In this document: positions 9,015 to 17,118 of the stretch, piece by piece
Position numbering within the stretch: position 1 is the stretch's first letter
Layout: every line of letters starts with the position of its first letter
Assembly (NCBI GenBank): GCA_036563245.1
Contig: DATCMU010000044.1
Span: forward strand, 1 to 64,000
Origin: DATCMU01 sp036563245
GTDB taxonomy: Bacteria > Pseudomonadota > Alphaproteobacteria > Rhizobiales > Devosiaceae
Direction of reading: 5' to 3'
Length of the DNA stretch: 64,000 bases
Notes under the pieces: generated by a model
Databases searched by the model: none
Told to the model about the DNA's origin: nothing
What the model saw: only the letters and a program-made list of their open reading frames with translations
Translations under genes and position numbers: made by a program

Positions 9015-10130
9015 ATGCGTATACTTAGCAAGGCGGCCGCGGCCGGCGCGATCTTCGCGCTGGCGTTCGGGTCCGCGGCACTGGCGCAGGATACCATCAG
9101 CATTGGTGTCCAGGTGCCCACCACCGGGTCCGAAGCCACTTATGGGCAGGACATGGCCAATGCCGTAGCTATCGCCCAGGATGAAATCAACAAGGCGGGT
9201 GGCGTGCTCGGCAAGCAGCTGTCCATGGTGATCGGCGACAGCGCCTGCGATCCGCAGCAATCCGTCAATGCGGCGAGCAAGCTGGTGTCCCAGGGCGTCG
9301 TAGGCGTCGTGGGCGGCTACTGCTCGGGGGCCACCTTGCCCACGCTCAAGATCTATGGCGATGCCAATGTGCCCTTCGTCATTACCGCCTCGAATTCGAC
9401 CAAGCTGATTCCGGCGAACCCGGGCAATGCCTTCATGATCAACTCCACCGGCGACGAGCAGGCGACCAAGGCGGTCGACTTCCTCTCCGGCAAGGGTGTG
9501 AAGACCCTGGCCATCGTCAACGAGGGCGATGCGTATTCCCAGGATCTGGCGAACCTTGCGCGTGATGGCTGGACGAAGGCGGGCAACACCGTCTCCGCGT
9601 TCGAGACCGTGAACAAGGGCGAGCAGGATTACTCGGCCATCGTGACCGCCATCAAGGCGGCCAATCCCGATGCGGTGTTCTGGACCGCCTATTATGCGGA
9701 TGGCGGCCTGCTGATCCGCCAGCTCCGCCAGGCCGGTTACCAGGGCATCATCGCGGTGGGTGACGGCTCCAACTCGGCCAAGCTGTTCGACATCGCAGGC
9801 AAGGCGGCAGAAGGCGTGTTCGCGTTCTCCAACCCGACCGCGGAATTCCTGCCGGCGGCCAAGTCGTTCATCGAAACCTACAAGGCCAAGTTCAATGCCG
9901 ATCCCGGCCCCTATGCGCCGCTGACCTATGACGGCATGCAGCTTCTGGCATGGGCGATCAACAAGGCGGGCAGCACCGACGCCGCTGCGGTCATCGCCGC
10001 GCTGAAGTCTGCCGACAACCAGGAATGGCTGGCCGGACCGATCTCCTTCACCGACAAGAATACGCTTGCCCGCTCGAACTTCATCGTTCTCGAGGGCAAG
10101 GGCGGCGCCTGGACGCGCGCGGCCGAATAA
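9015..10130 (+). CDS. Branched-chain-type ABC substrate-binding protein
   Basis: Periplasmic solute receptor of 371 residues. A Sec signal peptide ends near LAQ-DT (about residue 25), followed by the two-lobed Peripla_BP_6 fold opening with ISIGVQVPTTGSEATYGQDM. The Liv-family hallmarks GVVGGYCSGATLPT and NAFMINSTGDEQ are present. It heads the importer operon. Because catabolic genes for hydroxyprolines follow, the ligand is probably a hydroxyproline or related cyclic amino acid rather than leucine; this is inference. AAAGGAGG before ATG 9015 and a hairpin after the stop suggest it is made in excess over the membrane subunits. Confidence 0.9.
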   Translation: MRILSKAAAAGAIFALAFGSAALAQDTISIGVQVPTTGSEATYGQDMANAVAIAQDEINKAGGVLGKQLSMVIGDSACDPQQSVNAASKLVSQGVVGVVGGYCSGATLPTLKIYGDANVPFVITASNSTKLIPANPGNAFMINSTGDEQATKAVDFLSGKGVKTLAIVNEGDAYSQDLANLARDGWTKAGNTVSAFETVNKGEQDYSAIVTAIKAANPDAVFWTAYYADGGLLIRQLRQAGYQGIIAVGDGSNSAKLFDIAGKAAEGVFAFSNPTAEFLPAAKSFIETYKAKFNADPGPYAPLTYDGMQLLAWAINKAGSTDAAAVIAALKSADNQEWLAGPISFTDKNTLARSNFIVLEGKGGAWTRAAE

Positions 10131-10149
10131 GCGTCTTCGTCAAGCAATG

Positions 10150-10173
10150 GCCGGCGCCCCATCGGGCGCCGGC
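10150..10173 (+). terminator. Intercistronic hairpin after the binding-protein gene
   Basis: A perfect 10-bp stem GCCGGCGCCC / GGGCGCCGGC with a 4-base CATC loop begins 20 bases after the stop codon. There is no T-tract, so it is more likely a partial terminator or an mRNA-stabilising hairpin that lets the binding protein outnumber the permeases, a common arrangement in ABC importer operons. Confidence 0.55.
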
Positions 10174-10282
10174 AACCTGCCTGTCCCGCTGCCGCGCAGG
10201 TTGCCGTGCAGGTCGCGCCGAACCACTGTGCGGTGGGCGGCAAGGGGGGACGTCGCATGAGGGGTGAGGCGAGGGAGCGGAC

Positions 10283-11197
10283 ATGAGTGTATTCGACATC
10301 ATCACCCACCAGCTGGTGAACGGGCTTGTGCTCGGCTCGTTCTATGCGCTGGTGGCCCTGGGCTACACGATGATCTTCGGGGTCATCAAGTTGCTCAATT
10401 TCGCGCATGGCGACCTTTACATGGTCGGCGGCTTCATCGGTTTCTTGGCGCTCTCGGCGATATCGAGCGTGGTGGGCGGCGACTGGCCGGGCGTATTCGT
10501 CGCCATGTTCCTGTCGATGATCGCAGTCGGTTTTCTCGGTGTCGTCATCGAGCGGGTCGCCTATCATCCCATGCTCGCGGCGCCGCGCCTGTCCATCCTC
10601 ATCACGGCGCTGGCGGTCTCGCTGGTCCTGCAGAACACGGTCCTGGGCCTGACTGGCGGCCAATACCAGCCGTTCCGTTCCGATCTGGGCTTCGGCGGCA
10701 TCAATCTGGGCAGCCTGTTCATCCAGTACAACCAGATGGTGCTGGTGGGTACGGCAGCGATCCTGATGATCGCGCTCGAACTTTTCGTGACGCGCACCCA
10801 GTATGGCCGCGCCATGCGGGCGGTCTCCATCGACAAGGACATGTGCCAACTCATGGGTATCAACGTCCCCTCGGTGATCGCAGTCACGTTCTTCATTGGC
10901 TCCGCGCTGGCCGCGGCCGCCGGAACGATGGCGGGGGCCTACTACGGCTCGATCTGGTACTTCATGGGCTTCCTGATCGGCCTGAAGGCGTTCACCGCCG
11001 CGGTCATCGGCGGAATCGGCTCGATCCCCGGTGCCATGCTCGGGGGACTGATCCTTGGATTGCTCGAGGCGTTCGGCACGCAAATCCCCGGCATCGGCAG
11101 TGAGTGGAAGGACGTCTTCTCTTTCGCCGTGTTGATCCTGGTGCTCGTCTTCAAGCCGACCGGCCTGTTGGGCCAGTCCGAACAGGAGCGGATGTGA
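10283..11197 (+). CDS. LivH-type ABC permease
   Basis: Inner-membrane permease of 304 residues with about eight hydrophobic segments. It opens LVNGLVLGSFYALVALGYTMI, typical of LivH, and contains LNFAHGDLYMVG and the EAA-like coupling region IGSIPGAMLGGLILGLLE. It partners with the LivM-like permease that starts on its last base (TGATG overlap at 11195-11199). It is part of the five-gene importer with the binding protein and two ATPases. Confidence 0.92.
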   Translation: MSVFDIITHQLVNGLVLGSFYALVALGYTMIFGVIKLLNFAHGDLYMVGGFIGFLALSAISSVVGGDWPGVFVAMFLSMIAVGFLGVVIERVAYHPMLAAPRLSILITALAVSLVLQNTVLGLTGGQYQPFRSDLGFGGINLGSLFIQYNQMVLVGTAAILMIALELFVTRTQYGRAMRAVSIDKDMCQLMGINVPSVIAVTFFIGSALAAAAGTMAGAYYGSIWYFMGFLIGLKAFTAAVIGGIGSIPGAMLGGLILGLLEAFGTQIPGIGSEWKDVFSFAVLILVLVFKPTGLLGQSEQERM

Positions 11198-12174
11198 TGA
11201 GTGAAGAAAAGATCATTTCCTCGCGCCTGTTCGGTCCGCTCTCAGGCCTGTTCGAGAACCGGACGGCCCGCTGGACCGCCATCGTCGCCATTCTTGTGCT
11301 GATGGGCGTCGCGCCAGCGTTGTTCGGTCAGTACGCGACGGTCATCCTGACCAATGCGCTTCTCTATGTCGTGCTGGCGCTGGGTCTGAACGTGGTCGTC
11401 GGCTATGCCGGCCTGCTCGACCTGGGCTATGCCGCCTTCTTTGCGGTGGGTGCCTACACAGTGGGCATTCTCACCCAGCATTTCGGGTTCAACTTCTGGC
11501 TCACCCTGCCGTTCGCCATGCTGGCGGCGGCAATCGCCGGCGTTATCATCGGCGGCCCCACGTTGCGCTTGCGGTCGGACTATCTGGCCATCGTCACGCT
11601 GGGCTTCGGCGAGATCGTCCGGCTGTCGGCGCGCAACCTGCCGATCACCGGCAAGGCCAGCGGACTGTCGGGTATCGAGCAGCCATGGCTGTTCGGCTGG
11701 CATATCCGTACGCCGACCGACTTCTACTATGTGTTCTGCGTGCTTGCGATCATTGCCGTGGTCGTGTCGGTAAGGCTTGCCAACTCGCGGCTCGGGCGCG
11801 CCTGGCTATACGTCCGGCACGATGAGGATGCGGCCGAGGCGATGGGCATCAACCGGGTCCGGGTGAAGCTGGCCGCTTATGTGATCGGTGCGACCTACGG
11901 GTCGATCGCGGGGGCGTTCTTCGCGGTCAATCTCGGGGCGATCTCGCCGGAAAGCTTCTCGTTCACCCAGTCGGTTCTGATCCTGATGGCTGTGATCCTT
12001 GGCGGCATGGGCAAGATCCCCGGTGTGATCCTGGGCGCCTTCATCGTCATTCTCGGGCCCGAACTGCTGCGCGATCTTGGCGCGCTGCGGCTCCTGGTCT
12101 TTGCGGTGGGGCTCCTGCTGATCATGCTGTTCCGGCCTAGCGGCATCTGGCCGGGAAGGAGTGCGGCACGATGA
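11197..12174 (+). CDS. LivM-type ABC permease
   Basis: Second permease subunit, 325 residues. The family motifs LGLNVVVGYAGLLDLGYAAF, SDYLAIVTLGFGEI and GGMGKIPGVILGAF are all present, with about ten hydrophobic segments. ATG 11197 overlaps the LivH stop; an upstream in-frame extension to 11104 would lie inside LivH and is rejected. The last four bases overlap the LivG-like start (ATGA). Confidence 0.92.
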   Translation: MSEEKIISSRLFGPLSGLFENRTARWTAIVAILVLMGVAPALFGQYATVILTNALLYVVLALGLNVVVGYAGLLDLGYAAFFAVGAYTVGILTQHFGFNFWLTLPFAMLAAAIAGVIIGGPTLRLRSDYLAIVTLGFGEIVRLSARNLPITGKASGLSGIEQPWLFGWHIRTPTDFYYVFCVLAIIAVVVSVRLANSRLGRAWLYVRHDEDAAEAMGINRVRVKLAAYVIGATYGSIAGAFFAVNLGAISPESFSFTQSVLILMAVILGGMGKIPGVILGAFIVILGPELLRDLGALRLLVFAVGLLLIMLFRPSGIWPGRSAAR

Positions 12175-12962
12175 AGGAAATGCTGCTCAACCTTTCCGGA
12201 ATCCACCTGGCGTTCGGAGCCTATACGGTACTGGAAAACGCCAATTTCACGGTGCCCAAGGGGGCGGTGGTGAGCCTGATCGGGCCGAACGGGGCAGGCA
12301 AGACCTCTCTGTTCAACTGCATCACCGGCTTTTATCGTCCCAAGGCGGGTTCGATCGCGTTCGACGGGCGCGAACTCATGCGGCTCAAGCCACATCAGGT
12401 GACGGCGGCGGGCATTGCACGCACGTTCCAGAACCTGAGGCTCTTCCGGGAGATGACGGTTCTTGAGAACGTGATGTCGGGCATGCATTGCCGGACGCAT
12501 GCCGGGGCCTTCTCGGCCATCCTGCGCACCCCGATGCAGCGCGCCGAGGAGGACGAGATCCGCGAGTATTCCGAGGAATGCCTTCGATTCGTCGGCGTGA
12601 CGGACGATTTCGACCGGGAGGCGACCACCCTTGCCTATGGGCACCAGCGGCGGGTGGAGATTGCCCGGGCGCTTGCCACGAAGCCCAAGCTCTTGCTGCT
12701 CGACGAACCGGCGGCCGGGCTCAACGCGGGCGAAAAACAGGAACTGGTCGAACTGATCCAGCGGATCAGGGACGAGCGTGGCGTTTCGGTCTTGCTCATC
12801 GAGCATGACACCGGGCTCGTCATGAAGGTCTCCGAGCGGATCAGCGTGCTCGATCACGGCGTGATGATCGCCGAGGGAACGGCCAAGCAGATCCAGACCG
12901 ATCCAAAGGTGATCGAGGCCTATCTCGGCCAGGAAGACGGGGAGGCCGACCTTGACCTCTGA
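12171..12962 (+). CDS. LivG-type ABC ATPase
   Basis: Cytoplasmic ATPase subunit, 263 residues. Walker A GPNGAGKTS (about residue 39), signature region YGHQRRVEIARAL, Walker B LLLLDEPAAGLN and the switch segment LLIEHDTGLVMKVSERI are intact. The length and the long insertion between Walker A and the signature are typical of LivG as opposed to LivF. Translationally coupled to LivM upstream and LivF downstream. Confidence 0.93.
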   Translation: MKEMLLNLSGIHLAFGAYTVLENANFTVPKGAVVSLIGPNGAGKTSLFNCITGFYRPKAGSIAFDGRELMRLKPHQVTAAGIARTFQNLRLFREMTVLENVMSGMHCRTHAGAFSAILRTPMQRAEEDEIREYSEECLRFVGVTDDFDREATTLAYGHQRRVEIARALATKPKLLLLDEPAAGLNAGEKQELVELIQRIRDERGVSVLLIEHDTGLVMKVSERISVLDHGVMIAEGTAKQIQTDPKVIEAYLGQEDGEADLDL

Positions 12963-13686
12963 GCATCACAGTCACGACGTCGTATTGAAGCTTCGCGGGG
13001 TCGAGGCGGGATATGGCCGCATCCGGGCGCTGAACGGCATCGACCTCGAGGTTCGGCGCGGGCAGATCGTCACCCTGCTCGGCGCCAATGGCGCGGGCAA
13101 GACCACCACGCTGAAGACCATCTCGGGCCTGGTGCGCGCCAGCGCTGGTTCAATCGAACTCGAAGGACTCGAAATCACGGGCCAGAAGGCGAGCGATATC
13201 GCCCGCATGGGGCTGGTGCACGTGCCCGAAGGGCGGCACATCCTCAAGGGCCTGAGCGTGCGCGAAAACCTCGAACTGGGCGCTTTCACCGTGCGCGATC
13301 CCGCGATACGGCGAGAGCGGATGGGCGAGGTCTTCCGGCTGTTTCCCATTCTGGACAAGCGTCAGCATCAGGACGGGTCTCTGCTCTCGGGAGGCGAACA
13401 GCAGATGCTCGCCATTGGGCGCGCGTTGATGCATGGGCCCAAGGTGTTGCTGCTCGATGAGCCGTCAATGGGGCTGGCGCCCAAGCTGGTGCTGGACACC
13501 ATGCGTATCGTCAAGCGGCTCAACCAGGAGGGGACGACCATTCTGCTTGTCGAGCAGAATGCGCGTCTGGCGCTCAAGCTGGCGCATTACGGTTACGTCC
13601 TGGAGAGCGGACATATTCGCATGCAGGACGAGGCGGCGGTGCTGCGCGCCGACAGCTCCATCGTTCAGGCTTATCTCGGAGACTGA
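12952..13686 (+). CDS. LivF-type ABC ATPase
   Basis: Second ATPase subunit, 244 residues, with Walker A GANGAGKTT, LVHVPEGRHIL (a LivF hallmark), signature LLSGGEQQMLAIGRAL and Walker B VLLLDEPSMGLAP. Start is a TTG at 12952 overlapping the LivG stop; GGGGAGG lies about five bases upstream and no ATG or GTG precedes the Walker A region in frame. Last gene of the transport set; two hairpins separate it from the catabolic genes. Confidence 0.9.
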   Translation: MTSEHHSHDVVLKLRGVEAGYGRIRALNGIDLEVRRGQIVTLLGANGAGKTTTLKTISGLVRASAGSIELEGLEITGQKASDIARMGLVHVPEGRHILKGLSVRENLELGAFTVRDPAIRRERMGEVFRLFPILDKRQHQDGSLLSGGEQQMLAIGRALMHGPKVLLLDEPSMGLAPKLVLDTMRIVKRLNQEGTTILLVEQNARLALKLAHYGYVLESGHIRMQDEAAVLRADSSIVQAYLGD

Positions 13687-13736
13687 GCGAGAAAAGGCGG
13701 CACCTGGCCAAGAACATCTCCCGATGCGGGGCAGAT

Positions 13737-13795
13737 GGGGCGGCGCGGCGTCGCCCCGTGAGACGGAAACACGACCCGTGCAGGGATGCGGGTCG
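13737..13795 (+). other. Two hairpins between transport and catabolic genes
   Basis: GGGGCG/CGCCCC (13737-13742 with 13752-13757) and CGACCCG/CGGGTCG (13772-13778 with 13789-13795) can form consecutive stems in the 135-base gap after the LivF-like gene. Neither has a T-tract. They may tune read-through into the catabolic genes. Confidence 0.35.
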
Positions 13796-13821
13796 CGGAA
13801 AACCTGAAAGGACGAAAGACA

Positions 13822-14730
13822 ATGAACGTGAACTGGAAGGGCGTGATACCGGCCCTGATGACCGAAATGCACCAGGACGGGCGGCTCGATCTGGAATCGA
13901 CTGCACGCCATGTGGAAAGCTGCATTGCTGCGGGCTGCGAAGGCTTCGTGATGCTCGGAACGCTCGGCGAGAACTCCTCGCTCAGCCTCGACGAGAAGGA
14001 GCAGGTGGTTCGCACCGCCGTGGAAGCGTCGAATGGCCGGGTGCCGATCCTGGCAGGCGTCGCGGAATATACCCCAGAGCTGGCCGCGGCCTCCGCCAAG
14101 CGCATGGCGTCGGCAGGCGCCGATGGGCTGATGGTCTTGCCGGCCATGGTCTACGAGCAGGATTCGCGCGAGGCGATCGCCCACTTCCGCGGCGTGGCGC
14201 GCAAGACCGACCTGCCGATCATGATCTACAACAATCGGGTCAGCTACAAGGTGGACCTCAGTCCCGCGGATTTCGCGGAGCTTGCCAGCGAGGACAATAT
14301 CGTCGCGGTCAAGGAATCGAGCCATGACAGCCGGCGCATGACCGACATGATCAACACGCTTGGCGACCGCTACCGGCTCTATTGCGGGGTCGACGATCTC
14401 GCCCTCGAGAACGTCCTGTTCGGCGCGGTCGGCTGGGTTTCGGGCATGGCCAATTCGTTCCCCAACGAGGCGGTTGCGCTCTACCGCGCCGCCGCGGCTG
14501 GCAAGGTCGAGGAGGCGCTCGCCATCTATCGCTGGTTCATGCCGCTGCTGCACCTGGATACGCATGTGAAGCTCGTGCAGTATATCAAGTTGAGCAATCA
14601 CATGACGGGCGAAGGCGCCGAATGGGTGCGCGCGCCGCGCATGACGCTGGTGGGCGAGGAGCGCGCCCGCGTCGAAGCGGTTATTGCCAGGGCCATGGAG
14701 ACGCGACCCTCGATCAAGGCGGCGGCCTGA
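13822..14730 (+). CDS. DapA-family lyase, likely pyrroline-4-hydroxy-2-carboxylate deaminase
   Basis: Class I aldolase-fold enzyme of 302 residues. It has the DHDPS-family GTLGENSSLS motif (about residue 45), the tyrosine segment MIYNNRV and the Schiff-base lysine in IVAVKES (about residue 165). In the trans-4-hydroxyproline pathway a DapA homologue deaminates delta1-pyrroline-4-hydroxy-2-carboxylate to 2-oxoglutarate semialdehyde. That role is inferred from the adjacent epimerase and D-amino-acid dehydrogenase; other DapA-family reactions cannot be excluded. ATG 13822 is chosen with AAAGGA about 12 bases before it. A hairpin follows the stop. Confidence 0.82.
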   Translation: MNVNWKGVIPALMTEMHQDGRLDLESTARHVESCIAAGCEGFVMLGTLGENSSLSLDEKEQVVRTAVEASNGRVPILAGVAEYTPELAAASAKRMASAGADGLMVLPAMVYEQDSREAIAHFRGVARKTDLPIMIYNNRVSYKVDLSPADFAELASEDNIVAVKESSHDSRRMTDMINTLGDRYRLYCGVDDLALENVLFGAVGWVSGMANSFPNEAVALYRAAAAGKVEEALAIYRWFMPLLHLDTHVKLVQYIKLSNHMTGEGAEWVRAPRMTLVGEERARVEAVIARAMETRPSIKAAA

Positions 14731-14737
14731 TCGTTAC

Positions 14738-14759
14738 GGGCGGGCGATTTCGCCCGCCC
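14738..14759 (+). terminator. Hairpin after the deaminase gene
   Basis: GGGCGGGCG (14738-14746) pairs with CGCCCGCCC (14751-14759) around an ATTT loop, seven bases after the stop. Only a weak TTC run follows, so it may be a leaky terminator or mRNA-end stabiliser inside the operon. Confidence 0.5.
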
Positions 14760-14824
14760 TTCACCCTTGGAAAGTCGAGGAGCGGCGACCGCGTGGCGGT
14801 TCGCCGTTTTCGGAGCGTGCCGGA

Positions 14825-16099
14825 ATGGATGCAATCGCGCTTGAAACCCGCCTGCCGGATGAGGATGCCGACGTCGTCGTCATCGGCGCCGGAATCATCG
14901 GCCTTGCCGCAGCGCACAAGCTGCAATCGGCCGGGCGCTCGGTTACCATCATAGATCGCAAGGGCGTTGCCGAGGAAACCAGCAAGGGCAATGCGGCGGC
15001 TTTTGCGTTTTCCGACATACTGCCCCTGGCAAGCAAGGGGATGCTGCGCAAGGTGCCGGGCTGGTTGCTCGATCCACTCGGGCCCCTGAGCATACCGCCT
15101 GCCTATCTTTTGCCCATCCTGCCCTGGTTGATCCGCTTCTGGCGCGCCAGTTGGCCCGACCGGACCGCTGGCAGCATTGCGGCGCAGAGCGCGATGATGC
15201 GGATTTCCGCCAGCGAAATGGCGGCCATGGTCGAAGCGGTGGGGCTTGGCGACATGATCCGCCATGACGGATCGCTTGAACTTTATGAGAGCGAAGCCGA
15301 GTTCGCGGCCTCGCAAACCGGCTGGCGGGCGCGCACCGAGGCGGGGATCGCCTTCGAACATGTGCGCGGCGAGCGGCTGGCCGAATTGCAGCCGGGGCTG
15401 TCCTCCCGGGTTGTCGCGGGCACCTTTGTGCCGCAATGGCAGACGGTGGTCGAACCCTATCGCTTTGCGCAGGGTGTCGCGCGCGACGTCGCCCAAAAGG
15501 GAGGGCGGTTCGTCCTCTCCGAGGTCGTCCGGGTGGCGCCCGAGGGTGACGGCGCCAGGATCGAGTTGCGGGACGGCACTTCGCTCAGTGCCCGCGCGGT
15601 GGTGATTGCCGCCGGCGCATGGGCGCGGGCGCTCACCACACAGCTCGGCGACAGGGTGCCGCTCGAAACCGAGCGGGGCTACAATACGACCCTCCCGCCC
15701 GGAGCGTTCGACTTGCGGCTGCAACTGATCTCGGGGGCGCATGGGTTCGTGGTCACCCCGCTGGAGACCGGGATCCGGGTCGGTGGGGCGGTGGAACTTG
15801 GCGGGCTCGACCTGCCGCCCAATTACGCGCGGGCCGACGCCATGCTGAAGAAGGCGTCCTTGCTGATGAGCGGCCTCAAGACGGAGGGCGGAACGCAGTG
15901 GATGGGCTTTCGCCCATCGCTTCCTGACAGCCTGCCGGCCGTCGGCCGTTCACGGGCCTCGCGCAATATCGTTTATGCTTTCGGCCACGGCCACCTTGGG
16001 CTTACGCAATCGGCGGGCACGGGTCGGCTGGTGGCAGACCTGGTTTGCGGGAGGGTGCCCGCAATCGATCTCAACCCGTTCAGCCCGCAAAGGTTCTGA
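14825..16099 (+). CDS. FAD oxidoreductase, likely cis-4-hydroxy-D-proline dehydrogenase
   Basis: DadA-type flavoprotein of 424 residues. The N-terminal dinucleotide fold is VVIGAGIIGLAAAHKLQ (about residue 20), with the DAO-family C-terminus YAFGHGHLGLTQSAGTGRLVADLV binding the FAD. In the hydroxyproline pathway such an enzyme oxidises cis-4-hydroxy-D-proline, made by the epimerase, to the pyrroline that the DapA-like enzyme consumes. It sits between these two genes, which supports the role. ATG 14825 has GGAG about 10 bases upstream; open frame further upstream carries no FAD motif and is ignored. Confidence 0.85.
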   Translation: MDAIALETRLPDEDADVVVIGAGIIGLAAAHKLQSAGRSVTIIDRKGVAEETSKGNAAAFAFSDILPLASKGMLRKVPGWLLDPLGPLSIPPAYLLPILPWLIRFWRASWPDRTAGSIAAQSAMMRISASEMAAMVEAVGLGDMIRHDGSLELYESEAEFAASQTGWRARTEAGIAFEHVRGERLAELQPGLSSRVVAGTFVPQWQTVVEPYRFAQGVARDVAQKGGRFVLSEVVRVAPEGDGARIELRDGTSLSARAVVIAAGAWARALTTQLGDRVPLETERGYNTTLPPGAFDLRLQLISGAHGFVVTPLETGIRVGGAVELGGLDLPPNYARADAMLKKASLLMSGLKTEGGTQWMGFRPSLPDSLPAVGRSRASRNIVYAFGHGHLGLTQSAGTGRLVADLVCGRVPAIDLNPFSPQRF

Positions 16100-16105
16100 C
16101 TTCAA

Positions 16106-17107
16106 ATGGCACGGCATACGTTTTCCTGCATCGACGGACATACATGCGGCAATCCGGTCAGGCTGGTGTCGGGAGGCGGCCCGCTCCTCAAGGGCAGCAC
16201 AATGCTCGAGCGACGGGCGCACTTTCTCGCCGAATATGACTGGATCCGGTTGGGTCTCATGTTCGAGCCGCGCGGGCACGACATGATGTCGGGATCGATC
16301 CTTTACCCGCCAACGCGCGAGGATTGCGATATCGGCATCCTGTTCATCGAGACGTCCGGCTGCCTCTACATGTGCGGCCACGGCACTATCGGCACGGTGA
16401 CGATGGCGATCGAGAACGGGCTGATCCGGCCGAAGACGCCTGGCGTTGTGAAGCTGGACACGCCGGCGGGCCTTGTGACGGCGACCTACCGGCAACAGGG
16501 CGAATATGTCGAGGAGGTGCGGATCACAAACGTACCTTCATTCCTTTACGCTCAAGGTCTTGAGGCCGACATTCCGGAGCTCGGCCGCGTGGTGGTCGAC
16601 GTCGCCTATGGCGGCAATTTCTACGCAATCGTCGACCCGCAGCCAGCCTTCACCGACGTCGCTGATGTCACGGCGGCCGACCTGATCCGCTGGAGCCCGC
16701 AACTGCGCACGGCTCTGAATGACAAATACGAGTTCGTTCATCCCGAAAACCCCGCGATCAACCGGCTCAGCCATATCCTTTGGACCGGAAAGCCGACAGT
16801 TGCCGGCGCGACCGCGCGCAACGCCGTCTTCTACGGCGACAAGGCCATCGACCGCTCTCCGTGCGGCACGGGCACTTCGGCGCGCATGGCGCAGTGGGCG
16901 GCCAAGGGCAAGCTGAAGAAGGGCGATGCCTTCGTACACGAAAGTATTATCGGTTCGCTGTTCAACGGCCGGGTCGAGGAGGAAACCAGGGTAGGCAACC
17001 TGCCCGCGATCGTGCCCTCGATCGGCGGCTGGGCGCGGCAGACCGGCATCAACACCATTTTCATCGACGACCGCGACCCGTTCGCGCACGGTTTTTCGGT
17101 CATCTGA
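16106..17107 (+). CDS. 4-hydroxyproline 2-epimerase (proline racemase family)
   Basis: Cofactor-independent epimerase of 333 residues that would convert trans-4-hydroxy-L-proline to cis-4-hydroxy-D-proline. Both catalytic cysteines are present: Cys90 in YMCGHGT and Cys253 in RSPCGTGTS. The N-terminal IDGHTCGNPVR is the family signature. The Cys/Cys pair is that of true racemases/epimerases, and the neighbouring genes point to 4-hydroxyproline rather than proline. The start is six bases after the stop of the dehydrogenase gene. It contrasts with the Ser/Thr paralogue at 18255. Confidence 0.92.
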   Translation: MARHTFSCIDGHTCGNPVRLVSGGGPLLKGSTMLERRAHFLAEYDWIRLGLMFEPRGHDMMSGSILYPPTREDCDIGILFIETSGCLYMCGHGTIGTVTMAIENGLIRPKTPGVVKLDTPAGLVTATYRQQGEYVEEVRITNVPSFLYAQGLEADIPELGRVVVDVAYGGNFYAIVDPQPAFTDVADVTAADLIRWSPQLRTALNDKYEFVHPENPAINRLSHILWTGKPTVAGATARNAVFYGDKAIDRSPCGTGTSARMAQWAAKGKLKKGDAFVHESIIGSLFNGRVEEETRVGNLPAIVPSIGGWARQTGINTIFIDDRDPFAHGFSVI

Positions 17108-17118
17108 AGGGAAGCATC

